From the NCBI GenBank assembly GCA_036340235.1, contig JAYYZE010000009.1, positions 1 through 36,390 on the forward strand: DNA of 36,390 bases. The letters run 5' to 3'. Source of the DNA: GCA-2862585 sp036340235 (lineage in GTDB: Bacteria > Bacteroidota > Bacteroidia > Flavobacteriales > UBA7312). The position numbers and the translations under genes are program-made. How positions within the stretch are numbered: position 1 is the first letter of the stretch; each line of letters opens with the position of its first letter. Below are positions 22,655 through 31,706 of the stretch, piece by piece. The notes beneath the pieces are model-generated. The model saw only the letters and a list, made by a program, of their open reading frames with translations. It made no database searches and had not been told where the DNA came from.

Positions 22655-24547
22655 ATGAGTGATGCTATCAAGCACGAATGCGGAATCGCCTTTTTGAGGT
22701 TGCGCCAACCATTAGAGTTCTACAACCAAAAATACGGCACACCACTATATGGTATTAACAAAATGTGCTTGCTGATGGAAAAGCAACACAATAGGGGACA
22801 AGATGGGGCCGGCTTAGCGACCATAAAGCTGGACGTTCCTCAAGGCAGCCGATACATTAGTAGGAAGCGATCAAACGCTGGTAAACCCATACAACACCTA
22901 TTTGAGTACATTAACAAGCGCTTTGTAAAATTACAAAAAACAGACCCTGAAAAGTTTAATGATGTTCAATGGTTACAAGAACATATGGCCTTTACTGGCG
23001 AAGTGTTATTAGGTCATTTGCGCTATGGCACATACGGGGGCAACGGCCTAGAGCAATGTCACCCATTTCTTAGACAAAATAACTGGCGAACTCGAAGTTT
23101 AGTCTTGGCAGGTAACTTCAACATGACCAACGTTGATGAGCTGTTTAATCAACTTGTGGAGCTGGGACAACATCCCAAAGAAAAAGCCGATACGGTCACC
23201 ATATTAGAACGAATAGGCCACTTCCTAGATGTTGAAAACGATCGTATTTACTACGAACAAAAAGACCACTTTACCAAAAAAGAAATTTCCAGAGTTATTG
23301 CCAAAGAAATGAACGTTGAGCAGGTGCTTATCAACTCCTCTAAGCATTGGGATGGGGGCTACGTCATAAGTGGTATCATTGGTCATGGCGACGCCTTTGT
23401 TTTACGAGACCCATCGGGTATTCGTCCCGCCTATTATTATGCCGATGACGAAATAGTAGTAGCTACTTCTGAGCGACCCGTTATTCAAACCGCTTTTAAT
23501 GTACCTATCGATGACATAAAAGAAGTTACACCAGGACATGCTCTAATAGTAAAGAAAGACGGTAGCTTTAAAGAAGTGCAAATTATGCCTTCATTGGATA
23601 GAAAATCATGCTCCTTTGAGCGCATTTATTTTTCCAGGGGCAATGACCAAGACATCTATAAAGAACGTCTACAGTTGGGTAAAAAACTTTGTCCAGCTAT
23701 TTTGAAAGATCTGAATAATGATCTTAAGAACAGCGTATTTTCATACATCCCCAATACCGCTGAGGTTTCTTATTATGGTGTTTTGAAAGGAATGGATAAG
23801 GCCTTAAATCAGCAAAAAGCCAAAGCTATTCTAAGTTTACAAAACCCATCAACCGAAGCTATAGAAGATATTATGTCAGCTCGTGTAAGGGCTGAGAAAA
23901 TAGCCATTAAAGATGCTAAATTAAGAACCTTTATTTCCCAAGACGACAGCCGTAACGATTTAGTTACTCACGTTTATGATATTACCTATGGAACGGTACA
24001 AGCTACTGACAACCTAGTGATGATTGATGATAGTATCGTTAGAGGAACGACCTTAAAGCAAAGTATCCTACGGATACTAGATAGGTTACACCCTAAGAAA
24101 ATTGTAATTGTATCTTCTGCTCCACAAATCCGTTATCCTGATTGTTATGGCATTGACATGGCCAAATTAGGCGAATTTATTGCCTTTCAAGCTGCTATAA
24201 CTTTGTTGAAGGAAAGCGGTCAAGAGCATATTATTCAGCAGGTATATCAGCAGTGCCTAACGGCGATAAAAGACCCCACCACTTTCTCTGAAAATTATGT
24301 TAAGGCTATATATAAACCCTTTAGTGCCTATCAGATTTCAGAAAAGATAGCTCAGCTGTTACGTCCCAAAGAAATAAAGGCTGAGGTAAGTATTGTCTAT
24401 CAAACCATTGAAGATTTACACGACTCATGTCCCAACCATCAGGGAGATTGGTACTTTACGGGCGATTACCCAACCTCTGGAGGAAATAGAGTTGTCAATA
24501 AGTCATTTGTCTATTATATTGAGGGGCGAAACGAAAGAGCGTATTAA
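22655..24547 (+). CDS. PurF-like amidophosphoribosyltransferase family protein (long Bacteroidota type)
   Basis: 630 residues, longer than ordinary PurF (about 470-510). The N-terminus MSDAIKHECGIAF places the glutaminase nucleophile at Cys9, so cleavage of eight residues is expected. NRGQDGAG, LGHLRYGTYG and the Asn/Gly segment LAGNFNMTN are class II amidotransferase motifs. The phosphoribosyltransferase PRPP loop is VMIDDSIVRGTT near residue 455-467. Insertions in the glutaminase half explain the extra length. The family normally makes phosphoribosylamine for purine synthesis. Here it lies 35 bases after the ACMS decarboxylase and away from other purine genes, so it may be the sole PurF or a paralogue. 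A bidirectional terminator follows. Confidence 0.87.
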   Translation: MSDAIKHECGIAFLRLRQPLEFYNQKYGTPLYGINKMCLLMEKQHNRGQDGAGLATIKLDVPQGSRYISRKRSNAGKPIQHLFEYINKRFVKLQKTDPEKFNDVQWLQEHMAFTGEVLLGHLRYGTYGGNGLEQCHPFLRQNNWRTRSLVLAGNFNMTNVDELFNQLVELGQHPKEKADTVTILERIGHFLDVENDRIYYEQKDHFTKKEISRVIAKEMNVEQVLINSSKHWDGGYVISGIIGHGDAFVLRDPSGIRPAYYYADDEIVVATSERPVIQTAFNVPIDDIKEVTPGHALIVKKDGSFKEVQIMPSLDRKSCSFERIYFSRGNDQDIYKERLQLGKKLCPAILKDLNNDLKNSVFSYIPNTAEVSYYGVLKGMDKALNQQKAKAILSLQNPSTEAIEDIMSARVRAEKIAIKDAKLRTFISQDDSRNDLVTHVYDITYGTVQATDNLVMIDDSIVRGTTLKQSILRILDRLHPKKIVIVSSAPQIRYPDCYGIDMAKLGEFIAFQAAITLLKESGQEHIIQQVYQQCLTAIKDPTTFSENYVKAIYKPFSAYQISEKIAQLLRPKEIKAEVSIVYQTIEDLHDSCPNHQGDWYFTGDYPTSGGNRVVNKSFVYYIEGRNERAY

Positions 24548-24578
24548 TCCCTCTAACACTCTATTGCATCACCAATTT

Positions 24579-24611
24579 AAAAAAAAACCCCCGCCAAATG
24601 GCAGGGGGTTT
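24579..24611. terminator. Bidirectional intrinsic terminator
   Basis: CCCCCGCC (24588-24595) pairs with GGC-A-GGGGG (24600-24608, one bulged A) around a four-base loop. The left flank is an A run, which reads as T9 on the minus strand, and the right flank is TTT. It sits between the converging PurF-like and S46 peptidase genes and is strongest for the minus strand. Confidence 0.88.
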
Positions 24612-24644
24612 CGTATTAAAGAGAAGGATATCCAAAAACAAGCA

Positions 24645-27032
24645 TTAGTTCTTTTCAGTGGTGTATACAGTACCTCTCCAGTAGAATTTGGTTTTTGGAC
24701 TACTGCCAAATTGCTCAACTGCTAAATCAAAGGCCGAACCAAAGGAGTGCATTTCAATTACTGGTATTTCTTCACCCAAATAATTGATAGTGCTTAAGGT
24801 ATTGATAATGGTTAGTGGGTCATTTTCCATTTCTTCTTGCTTTTTCGCTGCTATTTCTTCTGCTGTAAGCGGCCTTGGCCTTTCTGGAGCAATGGTAATT
24901 TCGTCCATAATGTTATGAGCACCGGCAAACTTGTCAATGATGAACAATATGTATCGCGCATCGACCGAAATGGTACGTTGTATATCATTTTCAAAGGCAA
25001 TATCGCCACTCATTGCTTCCCAGTTGCCGTCAAAAGCGGTGCCGATAAGGTCGCCGTAGCCATTTAACACCGGGCTACCGGAATTACCTCCCGTAATGTC
25101 GTTGCCACTAATGAAGTTAACGATAAGGTCACCGTTTTCATCGGCATAACGACCATAGTCTTTGGCTTTGTGAAGTTCTTCTAAACGTTCTGGCACCATA
25201 AATTCATCGTCCGAATTATCCATTTTTGCCATTAAACCATCAAGGGTGGTTACATAGTCATAATACATAGCATCGCCTGGCACATAGTCGCCTACTTGCC
25301 CATAGGTCAAACGCATGGTTGAGTTAGCGTTTGGATAGAACTTCTGTTCTGGCAGCATCTCTCTTAAACCAGCAATGTATAGTCGCTCGCCTTTTGCTAA
25401 TTTTTCACGTACTTCCATACGCTTCTCTCGAATGTTGTCCATGTAGTGATCCATAATGGAGTTGAACATACGTACAGCATAGTCTTTTTCTAACTTATAA
25501 ACTGATGGTTTCTCTAAGAATGCAAAGAATTTACTTTGGCTCACAAAGGGGGATGTTTTATAAACATAGGCTGCAAACTTGTGCCAGTCGCCTTTAGTGT
25601 AGTTGTGTTTTCTAACTTTTTCAAAAGCATCTGGTTGCTTGCTGTATGGTACATTATCGTTGTAAAGTTCGAGTAATTCAGCAAACAAGTCCTGGTCCAA
25701 AGCTTTGTTGTAGTTTTTGAAATGCTCCCTTGCCAAATCCTTCAATTCGTTGATGGCTAATCGCTTTGCCTTTGGATCTTCAGGAAGATTTTTGATAGCA
25801 TCCTGTATTCGATAGATAAAGTAAAATACATCTGCCCCTTGGAAAATGGCTTCATTGAGATAGATACGCACTTCATTGATTTTCTCATTGTCGTAATAGG
25901 CATCGGCAAGCAAATCTAGGGCTTCACCGTACTTTTCGCCACGACTTTCATCGGCCTCTACCCATGCGTCAAATTGGGCCTCTAAGTCTTTCTTTTGGTC
26001 GTACACCTTCATGCGTTTTAGTCCCTTGGTTTGTCCAATGTAATATTTCCAGTAGTTAGATGTTCTAGCGTACTTGGAGGCGTACTGTATACGCACTTTT
26101 TCTTTAGCGTCCATGTGGGTGCGCATGACGGCTAGCTTTCGCTCTCTGATTTCAACTACTGTTGGGTTGTATTGTTCAATCGCTTGATTAACACCCCAAG
26201 ATGATAGGTATCGATCGGTAGAGCCTGGAAAACCCATAATCATGGAAAAATCGCCTTGCTCAACGCCATCTAACGAAATGGGAAAGTGATGTTTTGGTGT
26301 ATATGGGATGTTGTCTTCAGAATACTCCGCTGGTTTGCCATCAGGCCCACAGTAAACCCGCATTAAAGCAAAGTCGCCGGTGTGTCTTGGCCACATCCAG
26401 TTGTCGGTATCGCCTCCGTATTTACCAATGGATGATGGTGGTGCGCCTACTAGTCTTACGTCATTAAATGTTTCGTAAACCATAAGGTAAAAATCGTTGC
26501 CACCAAAGAAGGATTTGACACGTGCATTGTAGTGGGTGCTGTCAGTCGCTTCGCCTACAATTTCGGCGGAAATTTTTCGAATAATGCCACTTCTTTCTTC
26601 TTCCGATACTGAGTCTAAAGCAGTATTCATTCGTTCTGTGACGTCTTCCATTCTTATCAGGAATGATACGAATAAATCTTCATTTTCTAATTCTTGACTT
26701 TTGTCCATGGCCCAAAAGCCATCGGTTAGGTAGTCTTTTCCTACTTTTGAGTGAGACTGGATTTGTCCATAAGCACAATGGTGGTTAGTCAATAAAAGAC
26801 CTTGGTCAGAAATCATTTCTGCCGTACAAAACCCACCTAATGATACCACGGCGTCTTTCAAGGAGGAGTTGTTTATATTATAAATATCACTGGCTGTGAG
26901 TTGTAAACCTAAGTTATGCATGTCGGCTTCATTGTCAGAAAGCAAAAGTGGTAGCCACATGCCCTCATCGGCCTTAAGGGATAAAAATCCAAAGCCGAAT
27001 GCCATAGTTAGTAGGGTAATTTTCTTTAGCAT
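24645..27032 (-). CDS. S46-family dipeptidyl peptidase (DPP7-type)
   Basis: 795 residues with a signal peptide (MLKKITLLTMAFGFGFLSLKA), so it is periplasmic or surface-exposed. The serine-protease triad is H85 (LTNHHCAYG), D220 (WPRHTGDFALMRVY) and S651 (ITGGNSGSPV). The S1-pocket position 18 residues after the serine is G669 (AFDGNWEAMSG). DPP11 enzymes, which cut after Asp/Glu, have Arg there; Gly is the DPP7 state and predicts removal of dipeptides with hydrophobic P1 residues. About 85 residues follow the usual family end: a Lys/Glu-rich linker (PLTAEEIAAKKQEEMEND), then a small segment ending KFYWRGTVYTTEKN. The peptidase likely serves peptide feeding. Confidence 0.92.
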   Translation of the reverse strand: MLKKITLLTMAFGFGFLSLKADEGMWLPLLLSDNEADMHNLGLQLTASDIYNINNSSLKDAVVSLGGFCTAEMISDQGLLLTNHHCAYGQIQSHSKVGKDYLTDGFWAMDKSQELENEDLFVSFLIRMEDVTERMNTALDSVSEEERSGIIRKISAEIVGEATDSTHYNARVKSFFGGNDFYLMVYETFNDVRLVGAPPSSIGKYGGDTDNWMWPRHTGDFALMRVYCGPDGKPAEYSEDNIPYTPKHHFPISLDGVEQGDFSMIMGFPGSTDRYLSSWGVNQAIEQYNPTVVEIRERKLAVMRTHMDAKEKVRIQYASKYARTSNYWKYYIGQTKGLKRMKVYDQKKDLEAQFDAWVEADESRGEKYGEALDLLADAYYDNEKINEVRIYLNEAIFQGADVFYFIYRIQDAIKNLPEDPKAKRLAINELKDLAREHFKNYNKALDQDLFAELLELYNDNVPYSKQPDAFEKVRKHNYTKGDWHKFAAYVYKTSPFVSQSKFFAFLEKPSVYKLEKDYAVRMFNSIMDHYMDNIREKRMEVREKLAKGERLYIAGLREMLPEQKFYPNANSTMRLTYGQVGDYVPGDAMYYDYVTTLDGLMAKMDNSDDEFMVPERLEELHKAKDYGRYADENGDLIVNFISGNDITGGNSGSPVLNGYGDLIGTAFDGNWEAMSGDIAFENDIQRTISVDARYILFIIDKFAGAHNIMDEITIAPERPRPLTAEEIAAKKQEEMENDPLTIINTLSTINYLGEEIPVIEMHSFGSAFDLAVEQFGSSPKTKFYWRGTVYTTEKN

Positions 27033-27133
27033 AGTTTTTTTTAAATGTCGAACACAAATAAATGTAAAAACCTTTACGCCAGAGAATCAATTCTAATAAA
27101 CTAATGAACAATAAAATGTGAGTTTTTCAACAA

Positions 27134-27931
27134 TCAGGAAACCGCTTGAAGCTGACGGTCTTTGATACTTTGTTCAATACCGTCCCATAATTTGATTCGC
27201 GCCATTAAACAAATTTTGGCTACCTCTTTGGCTTCTTGCCATTTTTTGTCGTTTTCACCACATAGTTCACGTATCATTTGTAAGGCCAATGGAGTATGAA
27301 CTTCTTCATCTAGTTCTATGTGTCTGTCGAGGTAATAGCGAAAGGTGTCTAATTTACCAGGGAAGTTTTTGTCTAAATCGTGCACTATCGAACGAAACAT
27401 ATCAGGAATGAGGTCCTCTCTCCCAAAGGTAAAAGCGGCTGCAATTTCATGTAACTTACTACGATGAATAATGTCAAAGGTGGTTTTGATAAAGGTTAGG
27501 GTGTAGTCTTTGATGTCTTCGACATTGAACTTGAGCAGTTCTTTGTGAGAATACCCCTTTAGTAATCGGTCTATAAAACGTTCTACCTGCCGAGTATCGG
27601 CACCACACTGTTGCATGGCCTGTAGATACATTTCGTAATGACTGGCCGGCTGACCGTGTATATCGATGTCGCTTTCTTCTTCTAACACAATCTCGTTAAT
27701 CAGGCGTCGTGTCTTGGGGTTTCCAATGGGCATCCATGGGGCATTGGTGCTGGTCAGTCCAAACTGTAGGGCCTTGAGCAGCGCCATAAAGTCCCAAACG
27801 GCAAAGACGTGTTGCTCCATTAAAATCTTAAGATCATCCAAATGCCTCATTTGCTGATACACAGGGTGATTTAGAAGTAATTTTCGAAATGGTAAAATAC
27901 TGTCTTTTATGTCTTGTATGTGTTCGTTCAT
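27134..27931 (-). CDS. DUF3050 protein, heme-oxygenase-like fold, last gene of the SUF operon
   Basis: 265 mainly helical residues, recognisable as DUF3050 (HPVYQQMRHLDDLKILMEQHVFAVWDFMALLKALQ; GNPKTRRLINEIVLEEESDI). Carboxylate and His residues recur at helix positions: E39 and H41, E84-E86, H98, E172, and H204 with D208/E209 and H212 in RHIELDEEVHTPLA. This spacing recalls heme-oxygenase-like diiron oxidases, but that link is my inference. No signal peptide. Its ATG overlaps the DUF2480 stop by four bases, so it is translationally coupled to the iron-sulfur operon. The biochemical role is unknown. Confidence 0.85.
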   Translation of the reverse strand: MNEHIQDIKDSILPFRKLLLNHPVYQQMRHLDDLKILMEQHVFAVWDFMALLKALQFGLTSTNAPWMPIGNPKTRRLINEIVLEEESDIDIHGQPASHYEMYLQAMQQCGADTRQVERFIDRLLKGYSHKELLKFNVEDIKDYTLTFIKTTFDIIHRSKLHEIAAAFTFGREDLIPDMFRSIVHDLDKNFPGKLDTFRYYLDRHIELDEEVHTPLALQMIRELCGENDKKWQEAKEVAKICLMARIKLWDGIEQSIKDRQLQAVS

Positions 27932-28434
27932 TGTCGTTTGAAAATGGGTACGGAGGAACAGGCCTCTCCGTACATAATACTTTTTGCTAAGGGTCTTAAT
28001 TTAGTGGTGATAGCCATGTAGGCGTAGTCTACAATATTTAAATTGCTACATCCTTTAATGATAACGCGTTGATCTTTGTAGGGACTAACATCTAAATCTA
28101 AAATAACAGACTGAAAAAGTAAACTTTCTAATTGCTCAAGGCTACCTCTGGCAACGGTTTTTGCATACGGCATGAGTGATGATGCGATTAACATATAGGC
28201 CCATACCGGAACAATGGCATCGGATTTGCAATCGATGGTAACGTATTGGTCTTTATATTGCGACCAGTCGTGTTGTTTGACTTGTTCTCTAAAGTCTTTT
28301 TCTTTCAAAATAAGCTCTTCAAACAACCAGTCTTTCAGATCAATGACCGTTCGTTTTCCTTTGGGGTAATATTCCTCCAAGTCGAAGGTAATTAGGCCAC
28401 TATTGGCTACTCTATTTACAATTTCATCCCTCAT
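27928..28434 (-). CDS. DUF2480 protein in the SUF operon
   Basis: 168 residues from MRDEIVNRVANSGLITFDLEEYYPKGKRTVIDLKDWLFEELILKEKDFREQV. The frame extends upstream to 28491, but those codons overlap the end of the sufT-like gene, while the ATG at 28434 lies two bases past it. The family is widespread in Bacteroidota and has no assigned function. Visible features include WSQYKDQYVTIDCKSDAIVPVWAYML and a Cys/Asn segment KGCSNLNIVDYAYM. It is soluble, probably cytosolic. Position directly after sufT suggests a helper role in Fe-S cluster assembly or a Fe-S dependent process. Confidence 0.85.
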   Translation of the reverse strand: MRDEIVNRVANSGLITFDLEEYYPKGKRTVIDLKDWLFEELILKEKDFREQVKQHDWSQYKDQYVTIDCKSDAIVPVWAYMLIASSLMPYAKTVARGSLEQLESLLFQSVILDLDVSPYKDQRVIIKGCSNLNIVDYAYMAITTKLRPLAKSIMYGEACSSVPIFKRQ

Positions 28435-28436
28435 AC

Positions 28437-28760
28437 TTACATCATTCCTAGTTCGAGTTTGGCTTCCTCGCTCATCATGTCTTTGTCCCATGGGGGGTCA
28501 AAGGTAATATTGACTTTTACATTTCTGACTTCTTCTACTACCTTCACCTTCTCCTCAACTTCTACGGGCAAAGTTTCTGCAACTGGGCAGTTGGGCGAGG
28601 TGAGTGTCATCTCAATCTCGACGTCGCATTCATCGCTGACTTGAACGTCGTAAATTAGCCCTAACTCGTAAATATTTACAGGAATTTCTGGGTCATAGAT
28701 TTGGCAGATTTTCTCCACTACTTTTTCGCCAATAGCTTGTAATTCTTGATCTGTTTTCAT
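28437..28760 (-). CDS. sufT: MIP18/DUF59 family Fe-S assembly protein (SufT-like)
   Basis: 107 residues of the MIP18 (DUF59) family: IYDPEIPVNIYELGLIYDV (21-39), the hallmark TSPNCPVAETLP with Cys58, and VNITFDPPWDKDMMSEEAK near the end. SufT-type proteins help deliver or mature iron-sulfur clusters, particularly under high demand for Fe-S proteins. It begins five bases after sufE, with DUF2480 two bases behind. It could equally be named PaaD-like, but the SUF context favours the SufT role. Confidence 0.88.
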   Translation of the reverse strand: MKTDQELQAIGEKVVEKICQIYDPEIPVNIYELGLIYDVQVSDECDVEIEMTLTSPNCPVAETLPVEVEEKVKVVEEVRNVKVNITFDPPWDKDMMSEEAKLELGMM

Positions 28761-28765
28761 AATAC

Positions 28766-29188
28766 CTAATTTTGTGATTGAAACGCCAAGGCGTAAATTT
28801 TCATTTGTTTGACCATAGCCAGTAAGCCGTTGGCTCTGGTCGGTGACAACTGTTCTTTTAAACCAATCTGAGTGATAAAATCGGTATTGGCCTCTACAAT
28901 GTCTTTAGCGTTTTGATGTGAAAATACGCGGATCATCAACGCAATGATTCCTTTGGTCATGACGGCATCGCTATCGGCAGTAAAAACGACCTTGTCACTT
29001 TGCTTTTCGGCGTGAAGCCATACGCGTGATTGGCATCCTTTGATGAGATTAGCCTCCACTTTGAATTGAGCATTTATGAGCGGTAATGATTTTCCTAAGT
29101 CGATGATGTGTTCGTATTTGTCCATCCACTGGTCAAACATGTCAAACTCTTCGACAATATCTTGTTGTATTTCTGAAATACTTGCCAT
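28766..29188 (-). CDS. sufE: SufE, sulfur-acceptor protein for the cysteine desulfurase
   Basis: 140 residues, the normal SufE length. Typical segments are DQWMDKYEHIIDLGKSLP and the active-site loop LIKGCQSRVWL with Cys52, which accepts persulfide sulfur from SufS and passes it to SufBCD. ALMIRVFSHQNAKDI and SPTRANGLLAMVKQMK are family features. It begins two bases after the sufS stop, so the transfer pair is co-translated. Confidence 0.95.
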   Translation of the reverse strand: MASISEIQQDIVEEFDMFDQWMDKYEHIIDLGKSLPLINAQFKVEANLIKGCQSRVWLHAEKQSDKVVFTADSDAVMTKGIIALMIRVFSHQNAKDIVEANTDFITQIGLKEQLSPTRANGLLAMVKQMKIYALAFQSQN

Positions 29189-29190
29189 GA

Positions 29191-30405
29191 TTAAGATAGC
29201 ATTTGTTGGGCTTTTTTTACGCCTTTTATTAATCGATCAATATCTTCTTCGTTGTTATAAACGGCTAAAGAGGCACGAATAGTGCCTGGAATGCCAAGAT
29301 TATCCATGATGGGTTGTGCACAATGGTGACCAGTACGTACAGCAATTCCCAATTTGTCCAATATCATTCCCACATCGTATGGGTGTGTATCTCCAACTAA
29401 AAATGATAAAACAGCGGCTTTGTTGGGTGCTTCTCCGATAATACGCATTCCGTCAATTTGTTTTAACTCATCGGTAACATATCTTAACAAACCTTCTTCA
29501 TGTCGAGCTACATTTTCAAGCCCTAAATCATTTAGCCAGTCAATAGCTGTTTTGAGGGCTATCCCGCCGGCAATATTGGGTGTTCCGGCCTCAAACTTGT
29601 GAGGAAGATCGGCATAAGTGGTTTTTTCAAAACTGACAGTGGCTATCATTTCTCCGCCACCTTGATAAGGAGGCAGGCTTTCAAGGTGTTTTTCTTTACC
29701 GTACAATACACCAACACCAGTTGGGCCATACACTTTATGTCCTGAAATACAGTAAAAATCAGCGTCTAAATCTTGTACATCAATTTCACAATGCGGTCCT
29801 GCTTGAGCGCCGTCAACTACTACTACAGCTGCTTTTTGGTGGGCCAACTCTATCATCTCTTTAACGGGATTTATAGTTCCCAAAGCATTGGAAATATGAT
29901 TTACGGCAACTAACTTGGTTTTTTCACTGAGAAGGTCTTGGTAGCTGTCCATAGCTAGGGTGCCATTGTTATTCATAGGAATGACTTTCAGCACAGAAGC
30001 CGTTTGTTCGCACAGCATTTGCCAAGGGACAATATTGGAATGGTGCTCTAGTGTTGATACCAGTACTTCATCGCCTTTTTTCAAGATACTTTTAAAACCA
30101 TTGGCAATTAAGTTAATGGCTTCAGTATTACCCTTGGTAAATATGATTTCATGAGCGTATTTGGCGTTCATGTGTTGACGTAGAGTCTCTCTTGAATTTT
30201 CATAGGCATCGGTTGCGACTTGACTAAGATGATGTACGCCACGATGAATGTTTGAATTTAGATTTTCGTAATAATAGCTAATGGCATCAATTACCACCTT
30301 GGGCTTGTGGGTGGTGGCTCCATTATCTAGATATACTAGAGGGTAGCCGTTAACTTCTTGATGAAGAGTCGGGAATTGTTGGCGGATATGTTGAATGTTC
30401 AACAT
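29191..30405 (-). CDS. sufS: Cysteine desulfurase SufS
   Basis: 404 residues, PLP-dependent class V aminotransferase fold of the group II (SufS) type. The PLP lysine is K224 in ISGHKVYGPTG, preceded by the DGAQ aspartate (VVVVDGAQAGPH). The persulfide-forming cysteine is C362 in RTGHHCAQPIMDNLGIPGTIRAS, in the short rigid loop characteristic of SufS. It supplies sulfur from cysteine for cluster assembly via SufE. It is separated from sufD and sufE by two bases each. Confidence 0.96.
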   Translation of the reverse strand: MLNIQHIRQQFPTLHQEVNGYPLVYLDNGATTHKPKVVIDAISYYYENLNSNIHRGVHHLSQVATDAYENSRETLRQHMNAKYAHEIIFTKGNTEAINLIANGFKSILKKGDEVLVSTLEHHSNIVPWQMLCEQTASVLKVIPMNNNGTLAMDSYQDLLSEKTKLVAVNHISNALGTINPVKEMIELAHQKAAVVVVDGAQAGPHCEIDVQDLDADFYCISGHKVYGPTGVGVLYGKEKHLESLPPYQGGGEMIATVSFEKTTYADLPHKFEAGTPNIAGGIALKTAIDWLNDLGLENVARHEEGLLRYVTDELKQIDGMRIIGEAPNKAAVLSFLVGDTHPYDVGMILDKLGIAVRTGHHCAQPIMDNLGIPGTIRASLAVYNNEEDIDRLIKGVKKAQQMLS

Positions 30406-30407
30406 AC

Positions 30408-31706
30408 TTATAATTCTAAACTAATATCCACACCGAGCTTTTCGGCAATAATTCGGTTGAGTTTTTGCTTCAATTCGGGAATTTTTACGTTGCTAAGCAC
30501 ATCATTAGCAAAGGCATACATCAAAGTGGCTTGGGCCTCTTTGAATGGGATACCCCTTGATCGTAAATAGAATAAAGCGTTTTCATCTAATTGGCCAATT
30601 GTACAGCCATGACTACAGGCAACATCATCGGCATATATTTCTAATTGAGGTTTAGTGTCTATGGACGCCTCATTTGATAATAATATGTTGTTGTTGGATT
30701 GAAAAGCATTGGTTTTTTGTGCGTCTGGACGCACCATCACTTTGCCGTTAAAAACCCCTTTAGCGTTGTCTTCATAAATGCCTTTATACAATTCATTACT
30801 CAGGCAGTTAGGAACAGCATGATCGACCAGTGTGTGGTGATCAACCAATTGATTTTCACCGATTAGTGTAACGCCTCGCATGTTGCTTTCGGCATGTTGC
30901 CCATTTAGGGTAAAGCTGAGGTTATTTCTTATGAATTTACTACCAAAACTAAAGGTGTCAACGGTACAGGTAGAATACTTATCTTGATTGACCCAGGTGT
31001 TGTCTATTATAGAGCAATTATGTCGGTCGTTTTGAATTTTGTAAAAGTCAACAATCGAATTTTTATGAGCAAAAATTTCAGTGACCACATTGGTAAATAC
31101 GGATTTATTATCCGTGTTTTGATAACTTTCGGTGAGTTGCACTTGGCTGTTTTCTTCGGCAATAATGATGTTTCGGTTTTGTAAAAAAACATCTTCTGAA
31201 ACGCCATTGGTAAGGTAGATAATCTGAATGGGCTTATCGACTACCACCCCTTTTGGAACGTGAATAAATGTTCCTTCTTGACATAGGGCATTATTGAGGG
31301 ATACAAAACTATCTGATTGCTTTGGTAAGGCTTTTCCCCAGTATGTTTTGACTAGTTTTGGGTATTGGATTTCTGCTACCGATAGAGAGCATATTACACA
31401 TTTGACCCCTTCGATACTAGAAAGCTCATCTGAGAATTGGCCGTTTACAAAAACTATGCAATAAGTCTCTGTTTCAGTTAATATGTATTGGCTTAATTGC
31501 TCTTTGCTAATCTCTGATAACGAGGCAGAAAGTTGGTAGTCCTTTTTTAAAATGGGCAAGGGGTTGGTGTACTTCCATTCCTCATCTTTGATCGTTGGAA
31601 ACCCATTTTTTTCCAGCTGCATAATACTTTTCTTGCGTTGATCTTGAAAAGAAAGGGCCTTTTCATTTTGGTAGTACGCCTGTATGAGTTTATCTTTGAA
31701 TGTCAC
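30408..31706 (-). CDS. sufD: SufD, Fe-S scaffold complex subunit
   Basis: 432 residues of the SufB/SufD beta-helix family. An N-terminal helical segment (ISKEQLSQYIL) leads to the parallel beta-helix with IHVPKGVVVDKPIQIIYLTNG and the C-terminal signature EIYADDVACSHGCTIGQLDENALFYLRSRGI. SufD pairs with SufB on the SufC ATPase and is needed for iron acquisition during assembly. Its ATG overlaps the sufC stop by four bases, so the subunits are translationally coupled. Confidence 0.95.
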   Translation of the reverse strand: MTFKDKLIQAYYQNEKALSFQDQRKKSIMQLEKNGFPTIKDEEWKYTNPLPILKKDYQLSASLSEISKEQLSQYILTETETYCIVFVNGQFSDELSSIEGVKCVICSLSVAEIQYPKLVKTYWGKALPKQSDSFVSLNNALCQEGTFIHVPKGVVVDKPIQIIYLTNGVSEDVFLQNRNIIIAEENSQVQLTESYQNTDNKSVFTNVVTEIFAHKNSIVDFYKIQNDRHNCSIIDNTWVNQDKYSTCTVDTFSFGSKFIRNNLSFTLNGQHAESNMRGVTLIGENQLVDHHTLVDHAVPNCLSNELYKGIYEDNAKGVFNGKVMVRPDAQKTNAFQSNNNILLSNEASIDTKPQLEIYADDVACSHGCTIGQLDENALFYLRSRGIPFKEAQATLMYAFANDVLSNVKIPELKQKLNRIIAEKLGVDISLEL

